From contig CAZVXF010000002.1 in assembly GCA_964630875.1 (NCBI GenBank), positions 1 to 64,000 on the forward strand: a stretch of 64,000 bases of DNA, written 5' to 3'. Positions 43,551 through 52,584 of this stretch are shown one piece after another (the first letter of the stretch is position 1; each line of letters starts with the position of its first letter). The notes beneath the pieces were generated by a model. That model saw nothing but the letters and a program-made list of their open reading frames with translations, did no database searches and was not told the DNA's origin. The stretch is from DAIDHZ01 sp035480255 (lineage in GTDB: Bacteria > Chlamydiota > Chlamydiia > Chlamydiales > SM23-39). The position numbers and the translations under genes are program-made.

Positions 43551-46076
43551 TTATACTGCTTGTTCCATTAAAACTTTAATTCCCGCATTATCTGCGTCTT
43601 GAATATGCGAAGCTAGTTTATTGAGAGATCTTGTTTCCATCAGCCACTTTGAAGCTGCCTGTCTTGCGCTTTGATTTTGCGCCTGGTGCATTGCTTTAAG
43701 GACAGAAGCTAAAATATTTTGGTAGGTCATCTCTTCCTTAACATTGAATGTAGCTTCTGCTTGTTTTTTGATTGCTTTTGCAACGTCCAGATCGCTATTG
43801 GCTCCTGCTAATTGACCAAGTGCTAGCGCAACAGACGCAAGCTTTTGGAATTTTAGCATTGGATTCATCTCAGTTCCCGTCTCAAGCGAAGAGGATCCCA
43901 TAGCTCCAATCATTCCAATCATAGCTAAAATTGCTTCAGCAACCCCTGCAAGTATTGTCTGGAGTGAATCAAGTTTCTTTCCGTTCTTTTTCGCTTCTGC
44001 TGTTGCAATATCCATGACGAAGTTTTGTGTCCCAAGACCATAAGCATAGGTAAAGAGCATTCTTGTACGTATCGGATTTGCTCTCATATATTGCTTCACA
44101 TTTCCGGCAAAGCCTTCTGCATTTTTTGTCATCATGACTTTTGCTTCTTCAACTGATGTTGTAGCAACAGTTGATACAGCTTTTGCAGCAGCATTTACCG
44201 CGATTTTTATTTCTGGGATCGACGGGTCAATATTGTTTTTCGCAAGAAGAGAGGCTTCTTCAATCGCATTCTTTATTGCAGCTTTAATGACTGTTGCAGT
44301 CGTTACAACTAAACCTTTTCCGGCAGATTCTTTTGCAGCCATTGCAACAGGAGAGAGTGCAAAATATTCATCTTGCACAAACCGTTTAGCCAGATAGGCC
44401 GCTCTAGATGCTACAGTTCTTAATTCTTGCTCAAGTCTTAACTCTTGCGCATGGGCGTACTTAGCACTATCAATAGCGCCATCCTCGTTTTGTTCATACA
44501 TGTTGCAAGGGGACTGCGTATCTAGTTCTGTTTCATCGATTGCTGCATCAAGTGCACTGTCCGTGAATTGTTCTAAAGCTTCTTTTGTCAGAGCCGTCAC
44601 TGCAGCTTTTGTGGCAGCTTCTCCGAGCATAAATACTCCAGATGCGCCCATTTCTATTGATGCCACGACTAGATCTGCTTTCCATTTAGCGCCCATCACA
44701 TCGCCGAGACTTTTCGTCCATTTATCTAGATCACCAGACTGTTGGAGAGCTGCTGTAATGCACATAAAGAGAAAGAATGCAGGGCTAGCTGTTACGGCGG
44801 AAACTGCTAACATTAACCAAGTAGTGACTGATTGGATGATATGTTCTGATTTTTCAATGTTCACTGCATTGGCAAGGATCTTTTCATTAAGAAGTGCGTT
44901 TTGGATTGAGTTTTTGGCTTGCGTTTGATTTGCTTTTGCCATTTCTTTCTCATTTTCCATCTTTTGATTTTCTGAGGTCTGCTGAATCATGTTGAAAATC
45001 GCAAGAACTTCTGTCATTAAACTTAACACCGCGTTTAGCTTCTCAGTGATTGGCATTTTTCGATTATTTAAGATCTTCTTCATTTTCTCGAGGAGTTGAT
45101 TCATCAGGTTCGTTTCTTGAGCAAATGCGACATCTGTTTGAAGGCTTGCAAGAAGACTACTGACGGCAACACCAATTGTATTGATCGCTTGAAGCGATTG
45201 TTGATTGTTGAGGCGCTTTTCACGTTTAGCCATTTGAGAAGATTCAAATCCTAGGGCATGCAGATTTTCATAAAGTGCGCTATGGACATCTAAGTCTTTT
45301 TTTTCTGTCAGGATTGCGTGATTTAATTGATGATCTGTAGCGTCATCGATTGAAGTGATTGATTCAACAGTTGAGCTTGCCTCTAGGGACGCTTGCATGT
45401 TCTCAAGATATGTTGCCTCAAGCTCGTTTTTCGATGCTAAATGATACTTATCTTTAGCCTTGATATTCATACTATTTTCTTGCACGCTGACAAGAGTCTT
45501 TAATGCATTCATGATCTGATTCACAACGGCGATCCCTAAATCGATCTTTTTCCCACTTTCTGTAGCTTGTGTATTGAAGAAAGTGATCGCAGAAGAAAGG
45601 TCCCAGCTTGAAGAATTGATTCCTAAGACAACATTTAATGCGCTAAGAGCCTGTTGGATCTGTTGATCTCCTGTAATGCTCATGATATAGCTAGCCGCTT
45701 TATTTTCAGTGGATGCATCTGATTCAATTTTCGCAACGTAGCCTTCAATAATGTTGTGATCATGCGTTGCTACATCGATCAGGCTCGTGCGCATTTGAGC
45801 ACAGGAAACTTTTGTATCTAAGTTTGAAAAATGTCTCACTCCAATCCCATAATCACTCACTTCTGTGTTATACATCGCAGTTCTTTCGTTATGGACTTCT
45901 TCTTCGAGTTTCTCAATTTTCTTTGTCTCATCAGCAATCGTTGTCATGTCGGTCTCGATATTCTGAATTTCGGTTGTGACGTTATTTAAATACTGAGCTT
46001 CAAGATAGGCCTCTGTGTTTTGGCCTGTTGTGCTCGATGAACCGAGATTGTTTCCTGTTGCTTCTGAGTTACTCAT
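43551..46076 (-). CDS. Large translocator-like T3S protein (SctE/CopB-like)
   Basis: 841 residues, mostly helical. Long coiled coils (about 25-70, 205-300, 320-410) precede a strong hydrophobic region at about 415-446 (VTTWLMLAVSAVTASPAFFLFM) and a second at about 706-727 (ILAGVAEAILAMIGMIGAMG). No signal peptide. Two membrane hairpins on a helical frame match SctE translocators (CopB), but this is longer than the roughly 490 residues of C. trachomatis CopB. Its own promoter (46140-46169) and a terminator after the next gene make a bicistronic unit. The host-membrane pore role is inferred. Confidence 0.7.
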   Translation of the reverse strand: MSNSEATGNNLGSSSTTGQNTEAYLEAQYLNNVTTEIQNIETDMTTIADETKKIEKLEEEVHNERTAMYNTEVSDYGIGVRHFSNLDTKVSCAQMRTSLIDVATHDHNIIEGYVAKIESDASTENKAASYIMSITGDQQIQQALSALNVVLGINSSSWDLSSAITFFNTQATESGKKIDLGIAVVNQIMNALKTLVSVQENSMNIKAKDKYHLASKNELEATYLENMQASLEASSTVESITSIDDATDHQLNHAILTEKKDLDVHSALYENLHALGFESSQMAKREKRLNNQQSLQAINTIGVAVSSLLASLQTDVAFAQETNLMNQLLEKMKKILNNRKMPITEKLNAVLSLMTEVLAIFNMIQQTSENQKMENEKEMAKANQTQAKNSIQNALLNEKILANAVNIEKSEHIIQSVTTWLMLAVSAVTASPAFFLFMCITAALQQSGDLDKWTKSLGDVMGAKWKADLVVASIEMGASGVFMLGEAATKAAVTALTKEALEQFTDSALDAAIDETELDTQSPCNMYEQNEDGAIDSAKYAHAQELRLEQELRTVASRAAYLAKRFVQDEYFALSPVAMAAKESAGKGLVVTTATVIKAAIKNAIEEASLLAKNNIDPSIPEIKIAVNAAAKAVSTVATTSVEEAKVMMTKNAEGFAGNVKQYMRANPIRTRMLFTYAYGLGTQNFVMDIATAEAKKNGKKLDSLQTILAGVAEAILAMIGMIGAMGSSSLETGTEMNPMLKFQKLASVALALGQLAGANSDLDVAKAIKKQAEATFNVKEEMTYQNILASVLKAMHQAQNQSARQAASKWLMETRSLNKLASHIQDADNAGIKVLMEQAV

Positions 46077-46139
46077 TTTATTACCTTAAACGTGATTTGT
46101 TAATTAATAGTTAATTAAACCTAATTACTCTCTATAACA

Positions 46140-46169
46140 ATTTTAACACAATCTTTATTATTATGTCAA
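46140..46169 (-). promoter_or_regulatory. Promoter for the SctE/SctB-like translocator unit
   Basis: Minus strand TTGACA (46169-46164), 18-bp spacer, TAAAAT (46145-46140), then a TTGTTATAGAGA block. Nearly the same sequence precedes the second T3S-related unit (48500-48529), including the downstream TTGTTATAGAGA. Confidence 0.8.
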
Positions 46170-46279
46170 ATTTTGGAAATAAATACGTAATATGCTGTAA
46201 GTAAATGACTTAAAGGCTGAATGAGCCTTCTTTTTGAGAGATCTAAACTGATTGCTAAGTGATTGAATATAAGGATGAT

Positions 46280-46298
46280 GGGGGCGTTTTTTGCCCCC
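46280..46298 (-). terminator. Hairpin after the small-gene operon
   Basis: GGGGGC, loop GTTTTTT, GCCCCC (6-bp GC stem) directly after the stop of the gene at 46308. It lacks a following T-tract on the minus strand, so it may be a pause or weak terminator. Confidence 0.5.
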
Positions 46299-46307
46299 TT
46301 GGAAGGA

Positions 46308-46883
46308 TTAGTACTGTTGAGAGATGAGTGCGATTAAAGATCCATTACAATCGTTGGCTAGATCGCCAATTCCAGCAAGCGTTGTTGTCGCGCTTTGGCA
46401 CTGTTGGAGCAATGTACCATAGGTTCTGGCAGTTGTTTGCAAAGGCTGTGTTTCGTTTGTAGCGGTTGAGCTGATTAATGTATTCATCGCATTACACGCT
46501 GCAAGGTCAGTAGAAAGGTTGCCCGGGGTGCTAGAAGAAGGATGAAAATTTACATAGGCTGATTGTAAGTCGACAATCACAGAAGTAATGAATGCAGATG
46601 AAAGTTTATTCGCGTTTGTAACCGAAGCGCTGTCAATATAATGTTTAATAAAGGTGTCCATGTCTGCGGCTGAGCCCTTATCTTTTTGTAATTCTAGATA
46701 GATTGCATTTCCTGGATCAGTGCTATTGCTCTGTGAACAGGTTGTCCAAGCTGCATTTAGCTCTGTCAGTTCTTTGTTCACTGCATTTGAACCTTGCTGT
46801 GCCGCGATCGTAGAGCTAATATTTCCTTGAATTGCTTCAACGGAAACTTTAACGATAAAGTTCTCTGTGTTCATTTCTGACAT
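46308..46883 (-). CDS. Small T3S-linked protein, unknown function
   Basis: 191 residues, helical and rich in Ser, Thr, Asn and Ala, with no signal peptide or clear membrane helix. It begins MSEMNTENFIVKVSVEAIQG and has four or five scattered cysteines. No family recognised. It is the last gene of a four-gene unit whose promoter is a near-copy of that of the neighbouring translocator unit, which suggests joint regulation. Likely a secreted substrate or accessory factor; not proven. Confidence 0.65.
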   Translation of the reverse strand: MSEMNTENFIVKVSVEAIQGNISSTIAAQQGSNAVNKELTELNAAWTTCSQSNSTDPGNAIYLELQKDKGSAADMDTFIKHYIDSASVTNANKLSSAFITSVIVDLQSAYVNFHPSSSTPGNLSTDLAACNAMNTLISSTATNETQPLQTTARTYGTLLQQCQSATTTLAGIGDLANDCNGSLIALISQQY

Positions 46884-46898
46884 AATTTTATTATCCCT

Positions 46899-47315
46899 TT
46901 ATTGTTTTAATCTTAATAACATGCAATATACTTGAGTATATTGGCTTAATGAACTAATCCAGCCGTATTCTTGCCCTAAGTGCTGGGTTTCTAATGAAAC
47001 CGCTGCTTCTTGGCTATGAATGACATTGCTAAGAGCTCCTGTATCCCTAGACATTTCGGCAGAATCTTGCTGGTATTCAGCGTAGTCTGCAGCCGTCTTT
47101 GCAACGCTTGAAGGGTCGCTTGGGCTTGATGTCATCATGTCATCAAAGTACTTGCTTTGGTCGGCGCTCAATTTTGCCGACCATGACATTTGGAGGGGTA
47201 AAAATGAACCCACAAATCCAATCAATAGTTTTGCTGTAGTTTCCTGAACTTCTTCGCTTGTTTGCGCTGAGGAATAGACAGCCTGAGGAAGATAATAGGC
47301 AGGATTAGTCATCAT
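46899..47315 (-). CDS. Small T3S-linked protein, unknown function
   Basis: 138 residues. A short hydrophobic helix near residues 28-45 (AKLLIGFVGSFLPLQMSW) is followed by polar helices rich in Ser, Ala and Gln (SVAKTAADYAEYQQDSAEM) and a C-terminal helix (YTQVYCMLLRLKQ). The start codon overlaps the preceding stop (ATGATG with TGA), so it is translated in step with the gene before it. Function unknown. Confidence 0.65.
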   Translation of the reverse strand: MMTNPAYYLPQAVYSSAQTSEEVQETTAKLLIGFVGSFLPLQMSWSAKLSADQSKYFDDMMTSSPSDPSSVAKTAADYAEYQQDSAEMSRDTGALSNVIHSQEAAVSLETQHLGQEYGWISSLSQYTQVYCMLLRLKQ

Positions 47316-48118
47316 TGTGGCCTCATATTTTGTTGCGCAGCTGAGGATACTTGGCTTATTGAATGGCCAAACGAAGATCCGGCACTTGCTAGAGTTTTAA
47401 CAACGTTAATCCACTGCGTCAGCTCTTCTTTTGTCTGTGCTGAAACAGATTGCAAGATCGATGTGTTCGTGCCGAAGGCATTGGTCATTTGTGTGTTTGC
47501 TTCATTGGCCCCGAGTGTATCTCCCTGCTTAGAAAGATTTTCTTGCATTTGACCATAAGAGGTCATCTTTGCGCTTGTAGGTATCGTGTCAAAGTAAGCT
47601 TGGCTCCATGTTCCGTTATTCGGGCACGAAGGATCGTTTCCGACGTAAATCTGATGTCGAAGTGTGAGCAAGTTATCATTCAAGTTTGCGCAACCACTCG
47701 CGCCAAAGACTTTTGCAGCCTGTGAGCCATTTAATTCGGCAATCAACTTATTTAAACCATTCACCTCATCCATAAGTCCTGTTGGTTGAACGCCTTTTTC
47801 AGTTGTTATTTTTTGCAGATCGTCTTGGCATCTCAATAGAGAAGTTTGGCATTCAGACTCAGTCCCTTTTTGGTCGATCTGATTATTAATCATGTTCGTG
47901 CCCGGATTTAACACCAGTTGCATCACAGTAATTAATAAGACCCAAGGATTTTTCCCATTCCAATTCACTTTGCTGAGCTCAGAATGATACGCAGACTGAA
48001 GAGAGCCTTGTTGATTCACTAAGTCGTCATAATTGTTGAGGTCGTTTTGGAACGATGTAAAATTCTTCTCAAAATCTTGATTATCTTGAATGTAGCTAGG
48101 CGATGAGGGTGTTGACAT
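47312..48118 (-). CDS. T3S-linked protein, unknown function
   Basis: 268 residues. Polar, Asn- and Gln-rich N-terminus with an early coiled coil (FEKNFTSFQNDLNNYDDLV), a hydrophobic stretch at about 58-75 (PWVLLITVMQLVLNPGTNM), a Cys-containing middle and a helical C-terminus (LTQWINVVKTLASAGSSFG). Start is one base after the preceding stop. The single hydrophobic stretch in a helical, signal-less protein is a translocator-like or tip-like pattern, but no family is recognised. Confidence 0.65.
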   Translation of the reverse strand: MSTPSSPSYIQDNQDFEKNFTSFQNDLNNYDDLVNQQGSLQSAYHSELSKVNWNGKNPWVLLITVMQLVLNPGTNMINNQIDQKGTESECQTSLLRCQDDLQKITTEKGVQPTGLMDEVNGLNKLIAELNGSQAAKVFGASGCANLNDNLLTLRHQIYVGNDPSCPNNGTWSQAYFDTIPTSAKMTSYGQMQENLSKQGDTLGANEANTQMTNAFGTNTSILQSVSAQTKEELTQWINVVKTLASAGSSFGHSISQVSSAAQQNMRPQ

Positions 48119-48119
48119 A

Positions 48120-48467
48120 TTATATTCTCCCTGTTTGGGGTTTAAATCTTTTATTACTCTTTGTAGGAACTAAGTATTCTTCCTTCATTTCTTCTACATT
48201 CTGCCACTCTTCAGCAGAGAAATTGCTCGGATTTTCAAAATGCTGCTGCATCATTTCAGGAGTGAATCCGAAGGAATTCAGCACCTTTTCAATGGAAGTA
48301 AAGCATTGTTCTCTTGCTTGCTCTAGATCTTGTTGAATTTCTGAACCATCATTTTTTTCAGATAGCTTGATGAACGATTCAAAGTGCAAGAGTAGAGTTT
48401 CAAGCTCTGACGTAATTGCATGGCCTTTGAGTTGATTGATAAGAGCTTTAATGTTTTCTTTATTCAT
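48120..48467 (-). CDS. Small helical acidic protein, first gene of T3S-linked operon
   Basis: 115 residues from the ATG at 48467; a frame start at 48509 would lie inside the promoter region and is rejected. Helical and acidic (ALINQLKGHAITSELETLLL, EIQQDLEQAREQCFTSIEKV), no signal or membrane helix. Size, charge and position as first gene of a unit of putative secreted proteins fit a chaperone or regulator. AAAAGG lies upstream. No family recognised. Confidence 0.6.
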   Translation of the reverse strand: MNKENIKALINQLKGHAITSELETLLLHFESFIKLSEKNDGSEIQQDLEQAREQCFTSIEKVLNSFGFTPEMMQQHFENPSNFSAEEWQNVEEMKEEYLVPTKSNKRFKPQTGRI

Positions 48468-48499
48468 TATTATATAAACCTTTTTATTCTCTATAACAA

Positions 48500-48529
48500 A
48501 TATTAACACAAAGTTTATATAGTTGTCAA
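48500..48529 (-). promoter_or_regulatory. Promoter for the four-gene T3S-linked operon
   Basis: Minus strand TTGACA (48529-48524), 18-bp spacer, TAATAT (48505-48500), then TTGTTATAGAGA. It is the twin of the promoter at 46140-46169; the shared part extends about 40 bp. Confidence 0.8.
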
Positions 48530-48793
48530 ATCTCGATATTAATTCGTATGTAGCTTGAGATCAATGGTTTGTGTTGCTCATAAGTGGTTGAAGGCAAGAT
48601 ATTTACTGCAAATCGCTCAAAGACAAAGACATAAGGTATGGTGGTGAAAAAATATTGTGCTTAAGTTGTTTATAGCCAGCGCTTTGAAATCAATTAATTT
48701 TGTCACTTATTTGGGTATAATAATAAACTACTCTTCTTCCAGGAGCGTAAAAGAGGCATCGAGTCAGTCTGATGAAAAAATTCTTTTTTGAGA

Positions 48794-48822
48794 TTGATGT
48801 ATATTTGCTGGCTGAGTATACT
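48794..48822 (+). promoter_or_regulatory. Promoter for tRNA-Gly
   Basis: TTGATG (48794-48799) and TATACT (48817-48822) with a 17-bp spacer, 17 bp before the tRNA 5' end. Confidence 0.7.
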
Positions 48823-48839
48823 CGTGAACTTTAGTTTAT

Positions 48840-48911
48840 GCGGGCGTAGCTCAGTGGTAGAGCATCACGTTGCCAACGTGAGGGTCGTGAGTTCGAGCCT
48901 CATCGCCCGCT
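48840..48911 (+). tRNA. tRNA-Gly (GCC)
   Basis: Full cloverleaf: acceptor GCGGGCG / CGCCCGC (48840-48846, 48904-48910) with U73, D-arm CTCAGTGGTAGAG, anticodon stem CACGT / ACGTG around the loop TGCCA with anticodon GCC, and T-arm GTGAGTTCGAGCCTCAT. CCA is not encoded. It lies just before tig, which may be partly read through from the tRNA promoter. Confidence 0.97.
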
Positions 48912-48945
48912 ACTTTTTTCAAGTTTTCAATTTTCGGAGTTCCCA

Positions 48946-50214
48946 GTGCAACAAACCTTAACGAATGAATTATCAAATGATCAAGTGCGCGTTTCTGTGC
49001 AAAAAAAAGAGGCGTGTAAGGTCGAATTTTTGGTGAATGTTACAAACGCTTTGATTGGAAAGGCTCGTTTAGACGCTGCAAAAGAAGTGAATAAAGAGGT
49101 GGCATTGCCTGGATTTCGCAAAGGGAAAGCGCCTGAGAGTTTAATTGTAAAAAAATTCCCGCAAGAAATTGAGAGACGTTTTCAGAAGTCTTTAGCGGAC
49201 CTGTCATTCATCGAAGCGCAAAAATTAGCGCAGGTGCCTGTCTTAAATAAGAGTTCATCGGTCACATTTGATCTCAAGAAATTGGATGATTCGGGCGCAA
49301 CTCTCCTGTTTGTCTTTGAAACTGAGCCAACACCACCCACTGTTGATCCGAAACTTTTTGTTGCAAAGCCTGTAGAGCGCAAAGAGGTAGGTGAAAAAGA
49401 GGTCAATGAAGCAATTCGCCAAATGGCTTTTTTCTACGCAAAATGGGAATCGATTTTTGACAGGCCAATTCAAGAAGGCGATTTCATCATGATCGATTTG
49501 GATAGTGATGGAAAAAGAGTCTTTGATCAAGTGCGCTTTGAAGTGAAGCCAGAAAGAATGGCTGAATGGATGAGAAAACTTGTATTGAACGCAAAAGTTG
49601 GCGATGTGTTAGAGGGCTTAAGTGAGCCAGATGAGACAGCGACAGAAGAGGAAAAGAAAGAGTTTTTGCCGAAGAAAGTGCACATCACGATTCGCAAAGT
49701 AGAGCGTGCTTTTTTGCCAGAAATTGATGATGAATTTGCGAAAAAAGTAGGGGCCTCTGATGTTGCGGGAATGCGCAATCTAGTCGAAGGTGTTTTGAAA
49801 AAGCAAATTGAAGATAAAGCAAATCAAGATCTGCGCGAACAGGTAAGCCATTTCTTAGTCACAACCTATCTGTTTGATCTACCAGATTCATTAATAAGAG
49901 CGGAGTTCCAACATCGCTTGGCTCAAATGAATCAGAATCCAGAATTCCAAAAAATGTCTAGGGAAGAAAAAGAGAAGATTGAAGCGCGCATTCGAAATGA
50001 GACAGAACAATCCCTTCGCCTTTTTTACTTATCAAAGCAAGTTGTACAAGATGCAAAAATTTCAATCACTCATCAAGAAGTGGAGCAAAGAGCTGTTGAG
50101 CATCATAGATACCAGGCTGCTGCTGGCGAGAATTTAAGCAAAGAAGAATATGCTTTGGCAGTTTCCATGGTGTTCTTATCTAAGGCGCAAGATTACATCA
50201 TTAATAATGCTTGA
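48946..50214 (+). CDS. tig: Trigger factor
   Basis: Ribosome-bound chaperone for nascent chains. 422 residues: ribosome-binding N-domain with the signature LPGFRKGKAPESL at about 50-62, a PPIase-like middle domain (about 155-250, reduced), and a long helical C-domain. Start is GTG at 48946 with CGGAG 8 bp upstream; there is no in-frame ATG near. Followed by clpP2 and clpX, the conserved chlamydial and general bacterial order. Confidence 0.95.
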   Translation: MQQTLTNELSNDQVRVSVQKKEACKVEFLVNVTNALIGKARLDAAKEVNKEVALPGFRKGKAPESLIVKKFPQEIERRFQKSLADLSFIEAQKLAQVPVLNKSSSVTFDLKKLDDSGATLLFVFETEPTPPTVDPKLFVAKPVERKEVGEKEVNEAIRQMAFFYAKWESIFDRPIQEGDFIMIDLDSDGKRVFDQVRFEVKPERMAEWMRKLVLNAKVGDVLEGLSEPDETATEEEKKEFLPKKVHITIRKVERAFLPEIDDEFAKKVGASDVAGMRNLVEGVLKKQIEDKANQDLREQVSHFLVTTYLFDLPDSLIRAEFQHRLAQMNQNPEFQKMSREEKEKIEARIRNETEQSLRLFYLSKQVVQDAKISITHQEVEQRAVEHHRYQAAAGENLSKEEYALAVSMVFLSKAQDYIINNA

Positions 50215-50266
50215 CCATGACATGTAAATTCGTTACCTTTCTAATAGAAACAGAGGGATTTAAAAG

Positions 50267-50890
50267 ATGTCACTAACGCCTTATGTCATTGAAGATACGG
50301 GACGCGGCGAGCGTTCAATGGATATTTATTCGCGACTTCTCAAGGATCGTATCATTTTTATTGGAACCGATATTACAGACCAAGTGGCTAATGTCGCTGT
50401 CGCGCAGCTGCTATTTTTAAAAATGGAAGACCCGAAAAAAGATATTAATCTATATATCAATTCAGCGGGCGGTATTATTACTGCAGGTCTTGCAATTCTT
50501 GATACAATGATGTTTTTAGGCGTCCCAATCAATACCTATTGTATTGGTCAAGCAGTCTCTATGGCTTCGCTACTTTTGGCCGGTGGTACAAAAGGAAAAA
50601 GATATGCTCTACCACACAGCAGAATTATGATGCACCAACCCTTTGGTGGAATTGGAGGCACTTCAGAAGATATCGCATTGCAAGCAAAAGAAATCTTAGA
50701 GCTAAAGAAAATTACAGCAAACTTGATGTCTCGATTTACAGGACAGCCTCTTGATCGCGTAATTGAAGATTCTGAACGCGATTTTTATATGAGTCCGGAA
50801 GCTGCATTAAAGTATGGTATTGTAGATCATATTGCAGTGCCGCAAGAAATGTCAAAAAATCAATCCCCTGAATTAGTAACAGCGACATAA
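50267..50890 (+). CDS. clpP: ATP-dependent Clp protease proteolytic subunit, ClpP2
   Basis: 207 residues. Catalytic serine in GQAVSMASLLLAGG, histidine in MMHQPFGG and aspartate in YGIVDHI, so the triad is complete; N-terminal loop RGERSMDIYSRLLKDRI is typical of canonical ClpP. Preceded by GAGGG. Stop overlaps the clpX start by one base (TAATG), so the two are coupled. This copy is more like E. coli ClpP than the glyA-linked paralogue. Confidence 0.97.
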   Translation: MSLTPYVIEDTGRGERSMDIYSRLLKDRIIFIGTDITDQVANVAVAQLLFLKMEDPKKDINLYINSAGGIITAGLAILDTMMFLGVPINTYCIGQAVSMASLLLAGGTKGKRYALPHSRIMMHQPFGGIGGTSEDIALQAKEILELKKITANLMSRFTGQPLDRVIEDSERDFYMSPEAALKYGIVDHIAVPQEMSKNQSPELVTAT

Positions 50891-52110
50891 TGACTAAAAA
50901 AACCGAAACGCCTACTTGTTCCTTTTGCGGAAGGACAGAAGATACTGTTGAAAAGCTGATTTCTGGTCCAAGCGCTTATATTTGTGATAAATGCGTGGGA
51001 CTCTGTGTTGATATCGTGCAGAAAAAGCCCGTTTCCTACGAGATGAAGCTTCTTAAACCAAAAGAGATTAAAGAGCATCTCGATGAGTATATTATCGGCC
51101 AAGAGAGTGCAAAAAAAACGATTGCTGTTGCCGTTTATAATCACTACAAACGGATTCGCTCTTTATCGAGGCAGTCGGATATTGAATACAGTAAATCAAA
51201 TGTGATGTTAATTGGCCCAACAGGTTCTGGAAAGACTCTTCTCGCGCGTACACTTGCAAGCATTCTTGATGTTCCATTTGCGATATCTGACGCAACAACA
51301 CTTACAGAAGCAGGGTATGTCGGCGAAGACGTGGAAAACATCATTTTGCGCCTTGTTCAAGCAGCTGATTACGATGTTGCAAAAGCCGAGCACGGCATCA
51401 TTTATGTCGATGAAATCGATAAAATCCGCAAAACGACTTCTAACGTATCGATTACACGTGATGTATCTGGCGAAGGTGTGCAACAAGCTCTGTTAAAAAT
51501 CGTTGAAGGAACGGTCGCGAATGTTCCGCCAAAAGGGGGCCGAAAGCATCCGAACCAAGAATATATCAAAGTGAATACGCAAAACATTCTCTTCATTGTA
51601 GGTGGAGCGTTTGTTCACTTGGATAAAATGATTGCGAAAAGACTTGGAAAGAGCACAATTGGCTTTGATACGAAGAATAAACAAGCCCATGACACACAAG
51701 ATGTGAACTACTTGCTCTCAAAAGTGGAGTCAGAAGATCTTGTTTCCTTTGGAATGATTCCAGAATTTGTGGGTCGATTTAATAGTATTGCAAATTGCAA
51801 TGAGCTTACGGTTGAAGATCTTTCAGATATTCTCGTTCGTCCAAAAAATGCTGTCATTAAGCAATACATGGCACTTTTTGCTGAAGAAAACGTGAAGCTT
51901 GATTTCTCTGAAGATGCGTTGCTAGCGATGGCAAAAAAAGCGAAGGAAACGGGAACTGGCGCGCGTGCTCTTCGTATGATTGTTGAAGGCCTACTCCGTG
52001 ATCTCATGTTTGAAGTGCCATCAGACCCAACGATTAAAGAAATCCACGTGGACAAAGACACGGTTGAAGGCAAAGCAACCCCAAAAGTAGTTCGTAGTAA
52101 ATCAGCGTAA
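50890..52110 (+). CDS. clpX: ATP-dependent Clp protease ATPase subunit ClpX
   Basis: Unfoldase that feeds ClpP. 406 residues: N-terminal zinc domain with CSFCG (10-14) and CDKC (33-36), Walker A in GPTGSGKTLLARTLA near 108, Walker B IIYVDEIDKI near 170, sensor 1 region, IGFDTK (ClpP-contacting IGF loop near 258) and the sensor 2 GTGARALR near 355. All standard. Starts at the last base of the clpP2 stop. Confidence 0.98.
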   Translation: MTKKTETPTCSFCGRTEDTVEKLISGPSAYICDKCVGLCVDIVQKKPVSYEMKLLKPKEIKEHLDEYIIGQESAKKTIAVAVYNHYKRIRSLSRQSDIEYSKSNVMLIGPTGSGKTLLARTLASILDVPFAISDATTLTEAGYVGEDVENIILRLVQAADYDVAKAEHGIIYVDEIDKIRKTTSNVSITRDVSGEGVQQALLKIVEGTVANVPPKGGRKHPNQEYIKVNTQNILFIVGGAFVHLDKMIAKRLGKSTIGFDTKNKQAHDTQDVNYLLSKVESEDLVSFGMIPEFVGRFNSIANCNELTVEDLSDILVRPKNAVIKQYMALFAEENVKLDFSEDALLAMAKKAKETGTGARALRMIVEGLLRDLMFEVPSDPTIKEIHVDKDTVEGKATPKVVRSKSA

Positions 52111-52114
52111 AATT

Positions 52115-52402
52115 ATGTCCATTAGTGGAATTTCTTCAGGTCTTTTTCGAACATTCACACATCAAGAAGAAGAAACTTCTGTGGGAACAATCAATTCTAA
52201 GGAACATCTACCTCTTTGGGATCGTTACTGCGAGCTATTAGCCAATGGAAAAGTGGAGGAAGCTGAGAAAAAACTTGTTGAATACAAGGAACTTCGTCAA
52301 GAACTTATCCGTCGTGAACAACAGGCAGCTGAGCGTGAAAAAGAAGAAGCTCGAATTAATGCGCAAAAAAATGAAGAAAGTCGCGACGAGCCGCCATTAT
52401 AG
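52115..52402 (+). CDS. Small coiled-coil protein, unknown function
   Basis: 95 residues. N-terminal 30 are polar; the rest forms a charged helix (EEAEKKLVEYKELRQELIRREQ) that ends in a Glu/Arg-rich tail. It begins 4 bp after clpX and is thus probably part of that transcript, but no Shine-Dalgarno is clear. No family recognised. Confidence 0.65.
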   Translation: MSISGISSGLFRTFTHQEEETSVGTINSKEHLPLWDRYCELLANGKVEEAEKKLVEYKELRQELIRREQQAAEREKEEARINAQKNEESRDEPPL

Positions 52403-52584
52403 TAGTTTATAAGAAAGCGACCATTGCTTAGATCAAATCTGAAGTTATTGATTGCGTGACAATCTCTTGAATTCCCTCTATATTTTCAATATTGCCATAT
52501 AAAATATTAATTATTTTTATTTTTAATTAATTAAATTAAATACAAAAAGATGTATCATGGCGTAACAAAAGATAGGAGTGAGCA

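Larger units (their letters stand above)
48468..48839. other. 372-bp intergenic region between T3S-linked operon and tRNA-Gly
   Basis: Holds the divergent promoters at 48500-48529 (minus) and 48794-48822 (plus). The remaining middle part is A+T rich; no open frame or stable repeat was recognised there, apart from a TTTGGGTATA string (48711) that recurs in the repeat at 56211. Confidence 0.6.
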
